Below are positions 37,001 through 52,100 of a stretch of 64,000 nt of DNA, piece after piece. The stretch is taken from contig NC_069124.1 of NCBI RefSeq assembly GCF_026914265.1, positions 12,045,723 through 12,109,722 on the forward strand, written 5' to 3'. How positions within the stretch are numbered: position 1 is the stretch's first letter; the number at the start of each line of letters is the position of its first letter. This DNA comes from Mya arenaria (Eukaryota > Mollusca > Bivalvia > Myida > Myidae). The notes under the pieces were generated by a model. The model saw nothing but the letters and a program-made list of their open reading frames with translations, was not told the origin of the DNA and did no database searches. The position numbers and the translations under genes were made by a program.

Positions 37001-40000
37001 AATAAGACTGTGGAAGTGTAGTATTTCAATTCCTAATTACCCCATATGAGAATAATATGCACAAAAGCTCACCTTCAATTGTCAAATATTGTTGGAAATA
37101 TTTATTTTTTTAATTGAACTGCTTAAGACTATCTTAACTGAAAAATATTTTTGATAGACTAACATAACATATGCTGATAAAAGAATGAAGAAACATGATA
37201 CAAAATAATTAATTAGTATTCTATCAAAGATAATTAACCAAATGCATATAATTCCCAATTCCCAATAATTCCCACTGCACTGCATTTCCCAGCATATCTT
37301 CTGTGCACTATTTTCCATGCACCATTTTCCATGCACCATTTCCCATGCACATTTCCCATGCAAACCTTGCACTAATCTACTCACCCGGTTTGAAACCTAA
37401 CACAATGGGAAATGTGAAAAAGCAAACATAATCTACTAAATAGAGTAAGACAGAAGTTTTTTTCATGTGATTTAACCAGTCTTTCTACAAGACACTGAAA
37501 AAAGTGTTTATGAACATAGTAGAAAGTGCAGATGTTTTCCATTTGATAAAGATACTAGTAGTCAGATTTTGTTAACCAGTCTTGATAAAGAGAGATGTTT
37601 TAGCAAAACGAACAGATCCTGACAGCTCTGTGAAAAAGTGAAAAATGGAAAAGACCTCAAAGAATATGTGAAACTTGAAAAGTACAGCTAAGATGCAGTT
37701 ATCATTCACAAAAAGACTATACTGTACAGTAATTTACTATATGCTTTCTGGTGATTTATTAACATTCATCAGTGAAATAAAACTGATATTTAAAATTTTA
37801 ACCCAAATATCAGGGTGCACAGGGCTTTGCAACGATGTCATTTCCAAAATGCCGTTATCTTTGCATACATATTGACGTGCTTGTTTTTAAAAACTATAAT
37901 TATTTTAAACTGTCAGTTTATATCTTTTTTAGGCATATGATAAACAGTAAAATTAATTGTTTCAGTCAGTGTAAGATTGCAATATCATTCCCTTGTTAAC
38001 ACCAAAATAAAAATATTGCACTCATGGCTACGCCGCCTTGTGTAATATAGCTTTTGGTGCACACTGGTTGAAACTTACAGCTGACCCTACACTACAACAA
38101 ACAATTATCCTCTTTGACACAATCATAAGTCGGAATACTTATATAGAACATGATTGTACAAGTCAACAAGTTCATCATAAATCAAATATGATTTAAGAAC
38201 AGTGTAAACCTGTAACAGCTACTGTTAACTACACATGAAATATTTAGATAAGATAACTTGCGTTTGTTTAGTCCCTGATGTATAAAAGTAAATTTAAAGG
38301 AAAGACTTATTAGATCTAAAAGAACACGAGATCATTGCCATCAAAGATTCAAACATTTCTCTCTATTTCTAAGTGATATCTACTTCTAAATGCCACATCA
38401 TGTGAAATTTACATCAACTGAAGAAATCTGAAAATTTAGAAGCACGCAAATTATTGTTTTTTATGTATTTTGAAAACAAAAATATAAGCACATACAGAAA
38501 TGGAAATACAGAAGTATGGTACATTTTTAACTTGAGCACTGCAATACATAATGTCAGAATCACAAGACTTAAAGTACAGATACATACATAAATGTGTATA
38601 CATTTGATTTTGCAATATTTAATATAAATGAGCTATTTAGAATACTTTGAGATGTGTATGAGCAGCATTAATTTAGCCTTAAATCTAGGGTTGACCCTGA
38701 ATCTTTCAGAAGGGCTGATTTAGCATTGAAGGGCATACATCGTATGATACAAAACAAAAATAAGCGAACTAAAAGAAAGCTACCCACACTCAATCTACGA
38801 CTGCTATACCTAAATGACAATTATATGCTAGGATACTTATTCATCTTATGCAAACCATATTTACAAAAATATTTATTATAACAATCACAACTAAGACCAC
38901 TCTAACAATCTAAAACATAATTATACCTAACCAAATGAACAAATACAGTTCCACAAAATAATATAGTTATATACATTTGTTAAGCCAAACAAAACCAGTT
39001 TATTGAAAGGATAAAATGTATGTAATAGAAAAGACCTGTGAGTTGATGTCACTAAGCTCATCATTTCTTAGTTAACAAATGGGCATGTTAATACGAAATG
39101 CTTAAGCCAGTTATGGGCCTTTTGACAAATAACAAAATGCATCGGGTTTTTTGTATGCATACCAAGTTTCATATATATTCCGTAAATAGTTTCTATGATA
39201 AAAAAAAAATATTTTTGCATGTTACCACTTCACTGTCTACTAAGACACAAGCTTATGACAATACATGTACCTTGATAAAAAATAGAGAGACAAAAATGTT
39301 AAAAATGTTAATACATTTATTTTAAGCTGCACTCTCACAGATTGATTATTTTGGCAACTTTTTTATTTTTTGTCTTGGAATTAGCCATTTTGTGCGTAAA
39401 TGTCTGGAAACCAGTCATATCAGACTGCTTACAAAAGCTCAGATAGCAGATTTCATATTAACGTTAAAAAATTGATGTCTTATGCCGAGACTCATTTTTC
39501 TTAAGGCGTTAGCCATAAAACACTAAATTTCAAACGTAAATATGAAAACTGCGATGAGATCTTTTGTCAGCAGTCTTATATCACTGGTTTCAGACATTAT
39601 GCAAAAATTGGCTCATTCCATGACAAATTCTTTTTTGGCAAATCAGCCAATCTGGGAGAGTGCAGATTTAAATACAAGTTTTGTTTGGCTTTATAAGGAC
39701 AGAAGAATCTATATGACAGTGTATAAGGAATACAATCTAGCATCCACATGTACTATACATACGGCAAGCTTTTTCTCGGCCAATGGAAAGCTCTGGGAAA
39801 CCTTTTCTTTACCGGTTGGGATATCCTTTATACATACCATGGTGAAATAGTGAGGTAAATAGTAATAGGGGTCATTATAAAAGGGATATGTCTGTTATAA
39901 ACTCTACCAAAACTAGTACAAATGCATTATAAACTAAGTACTGTTTATGAGATGCAGTTAGAGCAGAACATTCATGCAAGTCCATTTATTTTCATGCATT

Positions 40001-43000
40001 TATTTCTAAAACTTCTATCATCAGTAGAATGAAAGTAGAGAAATTTAAATATGTCTGATTGTCAATTCAAAAGTATTCATTATTGAGATTATCTTTAGAT
40101 GAAAGTCAAATCACACAAGAATTTATCAGCTACTGCTAAGTCCAAATACATGTCTCAATGTCAAATTTAGGTAAAAAAGATAGGCCATGAATGTAGAAAA
40201 AAATGTAATATGCACAATACAACACTGCCAGTTCAGTGCAAACACTAGCATCAATATTCACTTTTCTTCATATAACCACAAAGCAAAACAGCAAATATGG
40301 TCGCAAAAACATATTTCATCTTTAAAACTCAAATGTCTTATTTAGATATTTTCAGTCACTTTTAATGCATTATTATTATAGAACTAAGTCCATCAGTAAA
40401 GGAATTTAACCAGCACACGCAATACCTAATACATCTATATCATCAAATTTAAATTCATGCATCCTTTCACTCGGGATACCTACATAGTCGAAGATCTCAT
40501 GTCCAGCCAGGTTGAGGCCCAGATAGAGGTCCTCCCCTGGCGTGAGGCCCAGTCGGGTCATGGATTCCTGTATCATGTCAAGCCCTTGCTCTGGGCGGTC
40601 AAACGAAACCATCAGCGCTCCAAGGTCTGTCACATTCCGGGCAACAATCTGCATACAGAGGAAAGAAGTTAAGAAGAGGAAGGGATAACAGCATCAGATG
40701 TCCTTCATTGAAATCCAGGCTATTATTCAGTTTACTCTACACCGTACAAAAAAAGGCTAGCAAACCTTTGTAATGCATGAATATTCATTTATAACTATTT
40801 CAATTTTGCCTTACGGATAAATCTCAGGCATCCAATCAAACATCCAGATTTCACCTCATCAATTATTCATGAGTGCAAGGTTTCTGCAGTCAATTTGCAC
40901 AAGGCATCAGTTGGGTCATACATTTAGAATAGACAGGGTACTAAGGATGAGATGGCAGGATAATTAAGACTTATATAGTTAATGCTTCACTGTGAAGACA
41001 GCTTCAACATGATATTCATAACTGTCAAGTCAATTTCCTCGGTAGAAACCAGTATGGCTGTATGGGTGTCCCGTCTGAGTGGCTAAGTGAACATACTCCT
41101 GGTGGGGCTCAAACCCACAACCTCTTGGGTGAGAGGCTGACACCTTTATAGCTAGGCCACTCTCAGTAGCTGCACCATATACTGATGAGCTCATTTATGG
41201 TCATCAATTCAGTAAAAATAATAGTGTTTCAAACACAACTGTATATTTTTTTCAATATAAGAAACACATATTGAATGCAAATTATAGAAAAATCTTGAAA
41301 CCTAATTAACTTCTTCTTCCGAATCATTCCATTTAATATATATAATGGATGTAATATGTAATATTTTAAAATGTTTTTAGAAAGGAAAGTAAAAAGTTCC
41401 CTATCATAGTGCGGCAATTACTGATGACTTCCGTATACTGTATAACTACAATGTACCCACTGCCCGCACAACTCTTCTAATAAACACGTACATTCAAAGA
41501 CAGAATAATAATAAACAATTCTACTTTCATTTAGAATAACAACTTCTTTTAAACGCTATGTAAATACCTTACTATAGTAGTATGTATCAAAGAAAGATTT
41601 AAAAATAAGGATATCTTTACATGAAACACAAGTTTACAGCCCATGTTGCTCCGATACATAAAAAAATATATGTATATGTTTTGTCTAAAGTCCGCTGTGC
41701 CATAAAAATGTACCTTCAAGTTTTAATAATAATGAAATAATGAAACCAGGGGCCATATTCAATATAATTCTTATTCTTATCTTTAGAGCTCAAGCAGCCT
41801 CACTGAACTCATGCACTCCATTGACTAGGGTCGTATTTATAGAGCATCTTGATAAATATTTTCAACTTAGTGAAAATTTCATTATTTTTGAATTATGATT
41901 ATTTTAAATACCCTCTACTTTTATCACATTTATCTATATACATGTATCGTTTAGACCATTTTTGGCTTATTTTCATATTTTTGATGTACAAACATGTTTG
42001 TTTTCTTAAAATTCAAATTTGAATTTTTTTCCACTATGTTGAAAATTGTCAAAGTCGCTTAATGAATACAGCCCCAGTTTTTTTTACAATCCAACCGAAA
42101 GATATGGATTCTAATCTCAAAATAAAGTCAAATCTAAGGTAGATATTGAATACAGCCCAAGGACAAGAGAAGTGCAGCATGTACTGAACCACATATACAG
42201 GGTGTTACAGCAAATAATTTTTGCATTGCAAGGTGTGAGTTTCCTACCTTTTCTGCTTTTTTGTTTGGCGTACTCTAAACATTGAATAACAAATGCATGA
42301 AGTACAATCAATGTAAGCTGCAGTGATTGCACTGATAGAATAAAGCACCTTAAGTGGATTCTAAAGCTCGCCCATTTTTTGCAGTTGAACAAGGGACATA
42401 ATTCAGAAAAATTCTAGTCAAAATTATGGGACTTGTTACAGCATGTAATGTAATGAGCATGTGTCTAAAAAACAACAACAGACTAACTAATAGGGTGAAA
42501 TCCATCACATCAAATACTTTGATAATGTGCAGAAACAAAGCATCTGTGATTGTGATGGACTACTATAACATTAAATAACAATATAAGTTACTGACGTCCA
42601 TGAAACCAACTGCGCTTTCCTGAAGAACAGGTCATGAGACGTGAAATAATTCTAATTTATTTAAATGAATAGCAATGATAACTTGAAACAGCAAACTGTT
42701 TTTGTCAAACAAGGGCAACTTTTTTTATTTATTTCAATGAACATGTTTATCACCTATGACTTTGATAACCATGACAATATTAATGAAGTTTTAAATAAAA
42801 TACATGTGTTGTATTGAGTACTTTAATGCATGTATAATGGATAAATACACCTATGGAGGGTGTGATCATCTGCGGACACCCGCAAAGTGTGGCAATGTCA
42901 GTGTGCATTTCACGCCTAAATGTGTGTACTTTCACTACTATTGCATAAAATAAAGACTAACACTTGATTATTAAGTAGATATGTTCACTTTGATATACTA

Positions 43001-46000
43001 AATTATAGTTAACTAGTTGCATACATTGACGCTGATGGCTGTAATAGCCATCTCATTTATCAAATAGCTGAGCTGGAACACAACAACCTACCCCATTCTT
43101 CCCCATTATAGCCTTGACAACATCATTGTAAACAGCAAATATCTTGGGTACACTCTGAAACATACACATGAATATATAAATATCATTTGTATAAAAACAC
43201 ATTATTCTACTTTAAAGAGAATCTTATTCTCGTGTTTGAACCAAGTTTTCCAACATTGAATACAGTAAGTGAAAGAAATCCATAAGTCCCAAACAGGATG
43301 GACTTCATGTATTACCAATAGTAGTGATTCAAAAATCAGTTTAAGATTAGTTCAAGCAGAAAATTTCATGCAATATAGTCTAAATGATATAATTATGCTA
43401 TGTATCATTCCCTTAATGAATATAAAATCAAATCATGAACTTCCCTTTAAAGGTATAAGTATAGAATATTGCGGACATTATAACATTTCCTAAAGGGCAC
43501 AGGAATTAACCCATGTTATAATTTCCAATTTATTTTGTCTTATACGGCCTATAAAGCTGTACCTCATTCAGTAGTTTCCCTGGTGGCGATACCAGCATGT
43601 ATTCCTTCACGCAGTTGGACTTTCCTGGAGCGGCTCTCCCACTCTGGAAGATTGTCACCATGGGCAGTGGCATACGATACTGCTGCGGGGCCTGAACGCA
43701 AAAAATAAAATATATCCGGTAATATTATTGCACTTAGTGAACTGTTCGATGAATAAAGACTGCATGCACAAACTGCACTTTTTCTGCACTCCTTTACAGT
43801 TACATTATATGTATACATAACTGAAGTACACATGTAGTTGAACATCTTAACTATCATAAACAGATGCAAACATCAGATGTTTGTAAATCAATTTAGCAGT
43901 GTTAACCATGTAAACTAAACTTATTGAGTTATCCTAACTTACTTTACGTTTCATGTTTTGAATGTAAAGTGTAAAATAAGATACATTTTAAAAGTCTGTG
44001 TTAGTTGTCAGAAAGAACATAAACCTTGTATCACACACTTTTCAAGCTTCTTTCAAAATTACTTCACTCAAATTATAACTAAATCCTTTTGTACAACCAA
44101 ACATGTTTTCCGCACCTGTCCAAACCTAAGTGCTGCTACATGTTCGTACACCTCGTTACCGTCCGCTGCAGCCCCGGCCTGACACACAGCCTGACTGGTT
44201 GCGCTGAGACACACGCTCCCTGCCACCATCCGTTCCCTAGGCTCATCAGGGACCACAACCACGGGTGCCCCGCCCTTACCACCCTTACCTCCCCTGAAAG
44301 GAATGTGACATTGCATCATTCAATTAATTCCAATTTCCTCCCCAATACGATATAAATACATAAAAAATGTCATTAGAATCTATAATGTTGTCATTAATGT
44401 AGCATTAGTGCAATTATCATTATATTTGTGAGAAAAAGGAGGCACTGGGTTACACAGATTAATATCGTGCGTCTACTTTTACAATAAAATTAATATGTTT
44501 AAATGTGAACTATTCTTATCATCTAAAGATTTAAACCCTAGATAGTATGCCATATATTGTAATATGTTTCAAGTTAGAGTTACAGTGAGGTTAAAGTCCA
44601 CATAATTAAACATTAATACTACACAAACAGACATAATTATATACTGGTAATCACACCTCAAAGAGATCATGATAGCCATCTCTGTGGAAACAACATCATA
44701 TTCAAACATAAAATAGACATTTACATATTATATGCTATAGAAAATCTTAATCAGTCTTTATTGAAACCCGAGCAAATTAAAAATTAAAAGCATTATGGCT
44801 CATGTTGAAGCTAATTGGTAAATACAAATTACATACCGGTACTCCAGGCAAACAAGCCAATGGAACTTTATTATCTAATCAAACATGTCTGAATTTATGT
44901 AGAGGATAATTGATTGCTTCAGTGTAAGATCAAAATTTATATTTCACAGAGTAAGCAACAAAAGCTGTACTTCACAAATAGCAAAAGCCACAAGTAAAAT
45001 ATATCAACTTTTGGTATTCAGCAAAATTATTGCAAATTAACACTGAAACAATTGATTTTTCTCTTGATTTTTATTATTGCAATAAATTATATTCAATAAT
45101 TTAGAAATGACATTGCTGAAATTGTGTCCCAGCCCTGTGTGTGCTGAATTCTTTGATTTTGACGAGAAAGTGGTCTTTTTTGAAACAGTAAAATATTACT
45201 ATGATCTCACTGATAAATCTCTATAAACCACCTGAAGCCAGTAATAAAGTAAGGTAGCTCCAACACCATTGCAAATAAACACACTAAATTACTCATTTAC
45301 TTTGCACATACACATTGGCGCAAACAAACCATTATGTTAGCTTACAATGCATGCTCAGTACATTTTGATCAAAAACCTTTAAACCAATTGCAGCTCTTAC
45401 TTTTTGGAAGAAGCGTTAGACCTTTCCAGGAAACAGTAAAAGTTTATAATTGAAAATAAAATAAAAGATTATTTATTCATGTTATTCCTGAAATTGTAAA
45501 TCAAACTTTGACTTATATCACAAGTAGCCACAACAACAATAAATACTAGTGCAAAGACTGGCAAAGTGTTGACAAGTTCACGATGGCTCTACCACAGTAG
45601 TGATACCCAGAGTCAGGCCTCAATGCTACATGGCTATGAACATTATGACGTGCAGCTGAGGGGAATCCAGTCGCCATTTTGCTTGCAGCCCGACTTATGG
45701 CCCTGCTGCCTGCCCTCAAAGACCCTTTTTTCAATCGGGCACTGACTTTGCCCTTCTTTACAGTTTCCTTTACTTTAGGATCTTTATCTTCAGCCATATC
45801 TTTCTCCTCCGGCACTTCACTCAAACAATTTGTGTTTTTTTATTTTTTTTCATTTGTCAACTATTAAGACTTACATGATATGTCACTGTTACATAAGATG
45901 TGCACAGAGCAATGTGGTTTTGTTTTTTTTTGTTATAGATACATACACATGTACTAGCACATTGTTTATCTGATAGTTGGTATATCATTAACAAACAAAA

Positions 46001-46072
46001 CTTATTCATGCTACAATGTACTCAAATGCTATAATGTTATATGCTACAATGTACATGCTACTCAATATACTG

Positions 46073-46119
<47 letters not shown>

Positions 46120-49100
46120 TTCTAATATCTAGTATAGATCCTGTGTTTAGTCTTTGTCATTTAAGTTATGGGATATGAATGCTTTATGCCCCTATCAATG
46201 TTTATTCCTAGGGGATTAGACAAACTGCAAATTTGTTTTCAATACCCCAGTCCTTGAGCAGGAAAATTTTTCAGAATCACTAGGGTTGGATGTGTCTCAG
46301 GCATTAAATATCCAGTCTGTCTAAAGTCCCTTTATACCCCCCCCCCCCCCCCCCCGGGAAAAACATTGATAGGTGCATCAATTCAGCCACTCAGGCATTT
46401 GCAAATAGTATCCCCCTATCGAATATAAAACATTACCTAAGATATAAGTGACTAAAGTGCCTTGCAGCATCTCTTAATGTACATACTTTCCGGATTTGGG
46501 CTTATCTTTGGTGATGCTGGATCCGGGTTTCTTCTCGTTGTCTGATCCCTCAGTGTTAGCTTGGGTCTCAGCTTCCCGGGCAATTCTCTCATCTTCTGCA
46601 GCCTTCAACTCTCCAATGTAGCCACTGCAATAACACACTAGCCTACACACTACCAAACAACTGAATGGTAACAGAAAATACTAAAGGATATCAGCCAGGA
46701 AATTTTGGTATTGTATTTTTATTAAATATTATGCTTACCATTTACAGAGATCCTTTATACATTTTGCTATATTGAATCTCTCCTATTTATCATGTCCTAC
46801 AGTAAAGTTACGGTAAAAATCTTGTGAAACTTAAAGTATATAACAGGACTCTAGCAAAAAGCTTAAACCAATCAACATACTCAGTATCTGTTGATACTTG
46901 TTACTGTTTTGATAATTGTGTATGAATAGAAAAAGAGCTCTAGCCTCTATGGTCAAGTGACAAGTACGCCGTCTTGGCCCTAAGTTGCTCATCTGAGTAA
47001 ACTTTTCATAACTTGCATTTTGTTGGAGATTCTTAAAATTCTGCATTTGTTTACTTCTGAATTCAAACCATAAAATTAAATCCCTTTTCTCAACAAAAAA
47101 TCATAGACAACCTAGCTTTCTGATATTGACGCAAGGATGGCATTTAGTAAAAAAAAACACAAACCTTTTTATCCAGTGATATTCTTTATAGTTCAAGGAT
47201 TTTGGTCAACAGTAAAAAGCAGTGGTCGAAATTAGCACAAGCCCGCAAGCCCTGTACTGGTAAAATGTCTTCCGGGCTTGCTCAAATTCTGCATTTTTTA
47301 TAGCAGGGCTTGTTCAAAAACTTGATGCCAAGCAATAGTATAAGAATTCGGGCTTGTTCATCCAAAAGTCTAATTTCGATGACTGAAAAAGTGACAACCT
47401 ATACGGTATACAACTCAGTGTGTGTACACCACAGATAAATTACGTCATAAATGCTACATTGGAAGGCATCATTTTGCTTCAAATGAAGACTTTAAACAAA
47501 GATAACTTTACTATCTATTCACCATATGAAATGAAACATGGCGCAGTCTATGCCACTTCCATAGCCCTGCGTTCAGGCTTTTACTTAGTTTGATTAAGAC
47601 TTAAGTTTCTTAAAACACTTTGACAAACCTTTTCACACAACAGCCGCCTGATGGAGTTCTGTCAAAACATTAGTTTGGAAACAGGTTTGGCGAAGTGTTT
47701 GAGGAACATAATCACCTAATCAAACTGTGGTAATGGAACGAAGGCAGGGCTGTTTAAGCGGCATAGACAGCCGTTTGTTTCATTTAAAATGGGTGAAGAA
47801 AAAGAAATGTTATCTTTGTTATAAGGCTTCAATTTAAGCAAAATGTTGCCTTCCGACATAGCATATATGACCTAATTTATCTTGTTGTATACACACACTG
47901 CAGCTGTAGACCAATAAATCTGAATAATTTTACTAAAATACTGCCTTAGAACTGATGTGAGCATGGCTAGATTCACAGCCATATGTGATCATCATCTGAT
48001 AAGCCCAAACGCAATGAAAAGATGTCTCTATCATGCAGCTTTGGTTTGATTTATAATTGTAACTGTATAATATATTTAAATATATACAATAGGGTTAATT
48101 CAGCTTTGTTTTCAGAATACAAAAAATGCTCATTACAATAATCATTATTTTTATTATTGTTAATTTTGTTGTTGTTTTAGTTGTTGCTGTTGTCATTGCA
48201 GTTTATAAGAATAGGATCTTAAAGATTGTTCTTTATAACCCTATATACATCAGCTTAACCAGAGGGTCAACATTTTCACAAACTTGGTAGATGACCTGAC
48301 TTAACATAGCCTAGTGTTTCTATTTTTATCTCCTGGTGTGCAATAGACTGGAACAGGATATTCTGTCAAAGTTTGAGAAAAATCAGACTTGGGGGTTCTG
48401 TGCAGATGTACCCGGTAATTTCAAGCCAAACATGTTGACAGCAGACACCAGACAAAACCTGCTCAGTCAATAGATCACTTTTGAGTACTTGGGATCTTGT
48501 GAGCCAATGTTTAAAAAGGATAATGAAGCTGAGACTTGGATAGGAGCTAAGATAAAGTTCTAAAAAATCTATCATAACTGAACATTAACGCTTTTCTATT
48601 GAAATTAAAATGTAAAACTTAGCTGATTTTATCCAACAAATCTATAAGTAATTCTTTATTTAAAAGAAAGACCTACTTAACCACAGCCAACAATTTCTTA
48701 CGTGATAACTTTGTCGATATCAGCCTGAGCTGTAGGTTGGAGGCCCTGCAAGCGTGATGCGATCTCTTTATTTATAATGTTAATGGCAGCTTCCAGTCCA
48801 GCCTCTCGGTCTTTAGCTTCATCATCAAGTTCCTCTGGCTTGGCAAGCTCAGACAGGAGTGGAGACACTGATGAATTTACACTGGATGCTAACAGCTGTG
48901 ACAAAAGCAACATATGAATTAATGGGCTGGTAGTGGGAATGAGATGAGATTCATCTCAGAATGCTTAAATTTATATTTTACATTTGGCATTTTACATTTT
49001 AATTTGAATAAACTGTAATTGTTTTATCATTGTAACACATGGAATGGAAATAACTGTTTGTCACTGGTTAAGAGTGATGTAAAATGCTTTAACTTTTTTA

Positions 49101-52100
49101 GTAGAAGTATGCTTATAAGCATGACAATGTACCTAGCACGATACTACTTAAATATCCACAGAAAAGGTCCTACCTTTGTTTTATTATTAACTGAGCAGAA
49201 AATATCAGTCAATATGGTTCTTTGTCCTTTTGCGTCAAATGCAGATCTTGCCTGCACACTGGTAATTTTGGCTGGTTGGGCAAACCCTTGGAAGTAATTT
49301 GCCTGCAAAATCAAGTGTTTTGAAAATTTGACATAAAAAGCTAGCAAAGTTTAGCTAAAATGAGAGAAAATTGCATAATTCATAGTGTTAGAATGTAACA
49401 TTTAATTTCATCAAGCAAATGAGACAAACATGTTTACAAAAGTACTCATAGATGCACTTTACCAACTTAGGTCACCTTGGGGCCGTTTCAATAAAGGTTT
49501 TCAGTTGTAACTTAAATTATCTTAAATCTGTATAAAGGGCACAAATGGCAATACATCATATTGTTCTTATTTCCTCATCTCTGTATTCATTTTTAATGAT
49601 GGTAAAAGCTCATTTCACTCAAATTTGAAGCAAAATAATGGAACTTTGATACTTAGATACCGGTAATTTCAATTTACGACTAAAATCGACTAAGATCTTT
49701 ATTGAAACAGTCCCCCTGGTGCACATTTCAGTGTGGAATTCAACCAGCCGCCAACACGATATGCTCAGTTGACTATATCATACATGACCAACTTCAATAG
49801 CTTGAAAGCTTGTGATTTTGTAGTTCAAAAAAAGGAAGAGGACATACATGTTTTGCAGTCAAGCAGGTATTTAAGAGGCAGTATAAATAAATCAAGACCA
49901 ATTTGTTCTACTACACAATTTTTTTGATGTTTTTGTTCATGTTGGGATTAAATTCATGACATTAGACCCGAAGAGCAGTCACAATACCATTCAGCTATCT
50001 AGGTGGTAGAAATCCAGTCCAAAACAAAATAAATAAAGGCTTCCCTAGCCTGAAAGATGATTGATTTTTTTTTCTGATCGTATGGTTTTTTCTAACCAGC
50101 CTAGACGCAATCTTGGGAGTAAAATGGGCTCATACAGTATTTCACTGACCGATTTAAATACAAACCATTGCCACGTGCCTTTTATCTCTACACCACTCAT
50201 GCTCTGACGTCACAAATTGTACCGTTTGATATGCAGCAGAGACACACATCATTCCAATACAAGTCAAACTTTCAAAGGTGTCTGTTTGGATTGTAGTTGA
50301 AAAAATAAATAACCATTGATGATTGCAGATAAATAAATGTTAACATTAATGAAATGTGTTTTGAAACCTGCCAGTTAGTCTGCATGATATAAGCAAAGCC
50401 TAATTGTAAGAAAAAAAGTATTTTTTTTTATCGGACATGGAAAAGTAACATGTCAAAAAATATTTTCTTCATAAAGTCAGCAAAATGTGTCTCCTGTTAT
50501 CAACCATGTGTTTGGCTGATAACAAGCGTTTGCCAAATGGAAGATAACAAGTGTTCATTTGGCAAAAGATGAGTTTCTTGGTCCGATCATGGACCTATAA
50601 ACCATGGATTGGCAACTCTCATCTGTGTTCATGCGATAATCTCAAACTCACGCGTGCAGCGGGATTTCATTCCGAGATTTTACCGTGTGGTCATTTTCGA
50701 GACGTCCGACATCGGCCGAATATATACATGTAGGAAAACATTAATTTAAATTGACTTAAATGCGCAGACCTTTCATTTGAGTTGATAATAGTCCAATTGA
50801 ATCTGATTAAAATCACAGTTATAAATTATAATTAAATATATAATGAACAAGGCATTATAAGCAGAGTTGGCGGAAATAACTGAAGATTGCCGTTAATCAC
50901 CCATCGGAAATTCGGCCGAATTTTCCGATATTTGCCGAACGCGCGCTAAGAATTGTGGGTAAATTATTATTTCTTATCTTTTTACCGATATGGGGCAGTT
51001 GCCAATCCATGGTTTATAGGTCCGTGGTCCGATGGTTGTGATCTGGTCACTTTTATTGGGATGTCATCAACAAACAATCTGTCAGTCAAATACCATATGT
51101 TGAATATTACTGATTCTGACTTGATTCTTTCTGAATTTCTTATAGCCTTGCTTACAAGACGGGCCCCCTCCTTTGAGGTTAAAATCTGGACCCAATTTCT
51201 CTGACTTATAGATGGGGAAATATGGTATATTTTATGCAGATGTTTTATTCTTTCCTAGAATCGGAATGCACATTGTGGCGACATTGATAAGAATATCTCT
51301 TTTAAAAAAACATAACAAATTTATCATAACATGTTACATACCAATACTTTTTTTTATAATGGCAATAATCCTTCTTTTACAATGCATTTCATTCAGATGT
51401 TAATTATCTGTTATTCCATTTTTATTATTTTAATTGCGTAAATATGCTGGTGCTCTGGTAGTCCAAATAATTGTACGTTGACAGATATTTTTCAAGATTT
51501 TTGATATGGCAAATCCTTCACGTACAAATTGTTTAGTATAAAAAGTGGGTAGTTGTTCCGATCAGGATTCCGGGTTAAAGCATTTAGGGTCTATAAAATA
51601 TAAAAAAAAACAAGAAATATTACCAGATAATGTTATTTTATATTAGTTCCGTACACAAAAAATAAATATCCAACTTATAATTATGAGTTTGACGGCTTTT
51701 TTCATTTCACTCTGTCAAAACATAACGATATATACATGAAGGGCACCTGCAAGGCTTCAGGGCACAGTTTTAAATCGCTCGGAACATTTCGGCCTTGGCC
51801 GAATTGTTTCGATTGTATAACGAGGTCTATCTCGAAGCTTTGTTGGAGGAGGCCGAGTTATTACGATTGTATTGAGTTGTTCCCCTTCGCATAATTGTTG
51901 TCTGTGTCAGTCAACTTTCGTTTTATTTGAAAGGTAAACAACTTGTTTTAATGCATTAAATGCTTGTTTAGTGCAAAATAACATTTCACTTACATGGTAA
52001 AATATGAATATAACTTTTAAATGATCAATTTCAACCATAAAATACTTCACTTAAAACAATTTCAATATTTTTAAAACACCCCTGTTTTTTGCACATTCCC

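Noticed and set aside
49930..50010. Possible second tRNA-like SINE head on the minus strand
   Set aside because: The A-box-like part (tagctgaatggta) is present but the B-box match (gaatttaatccc) is too weak to call.
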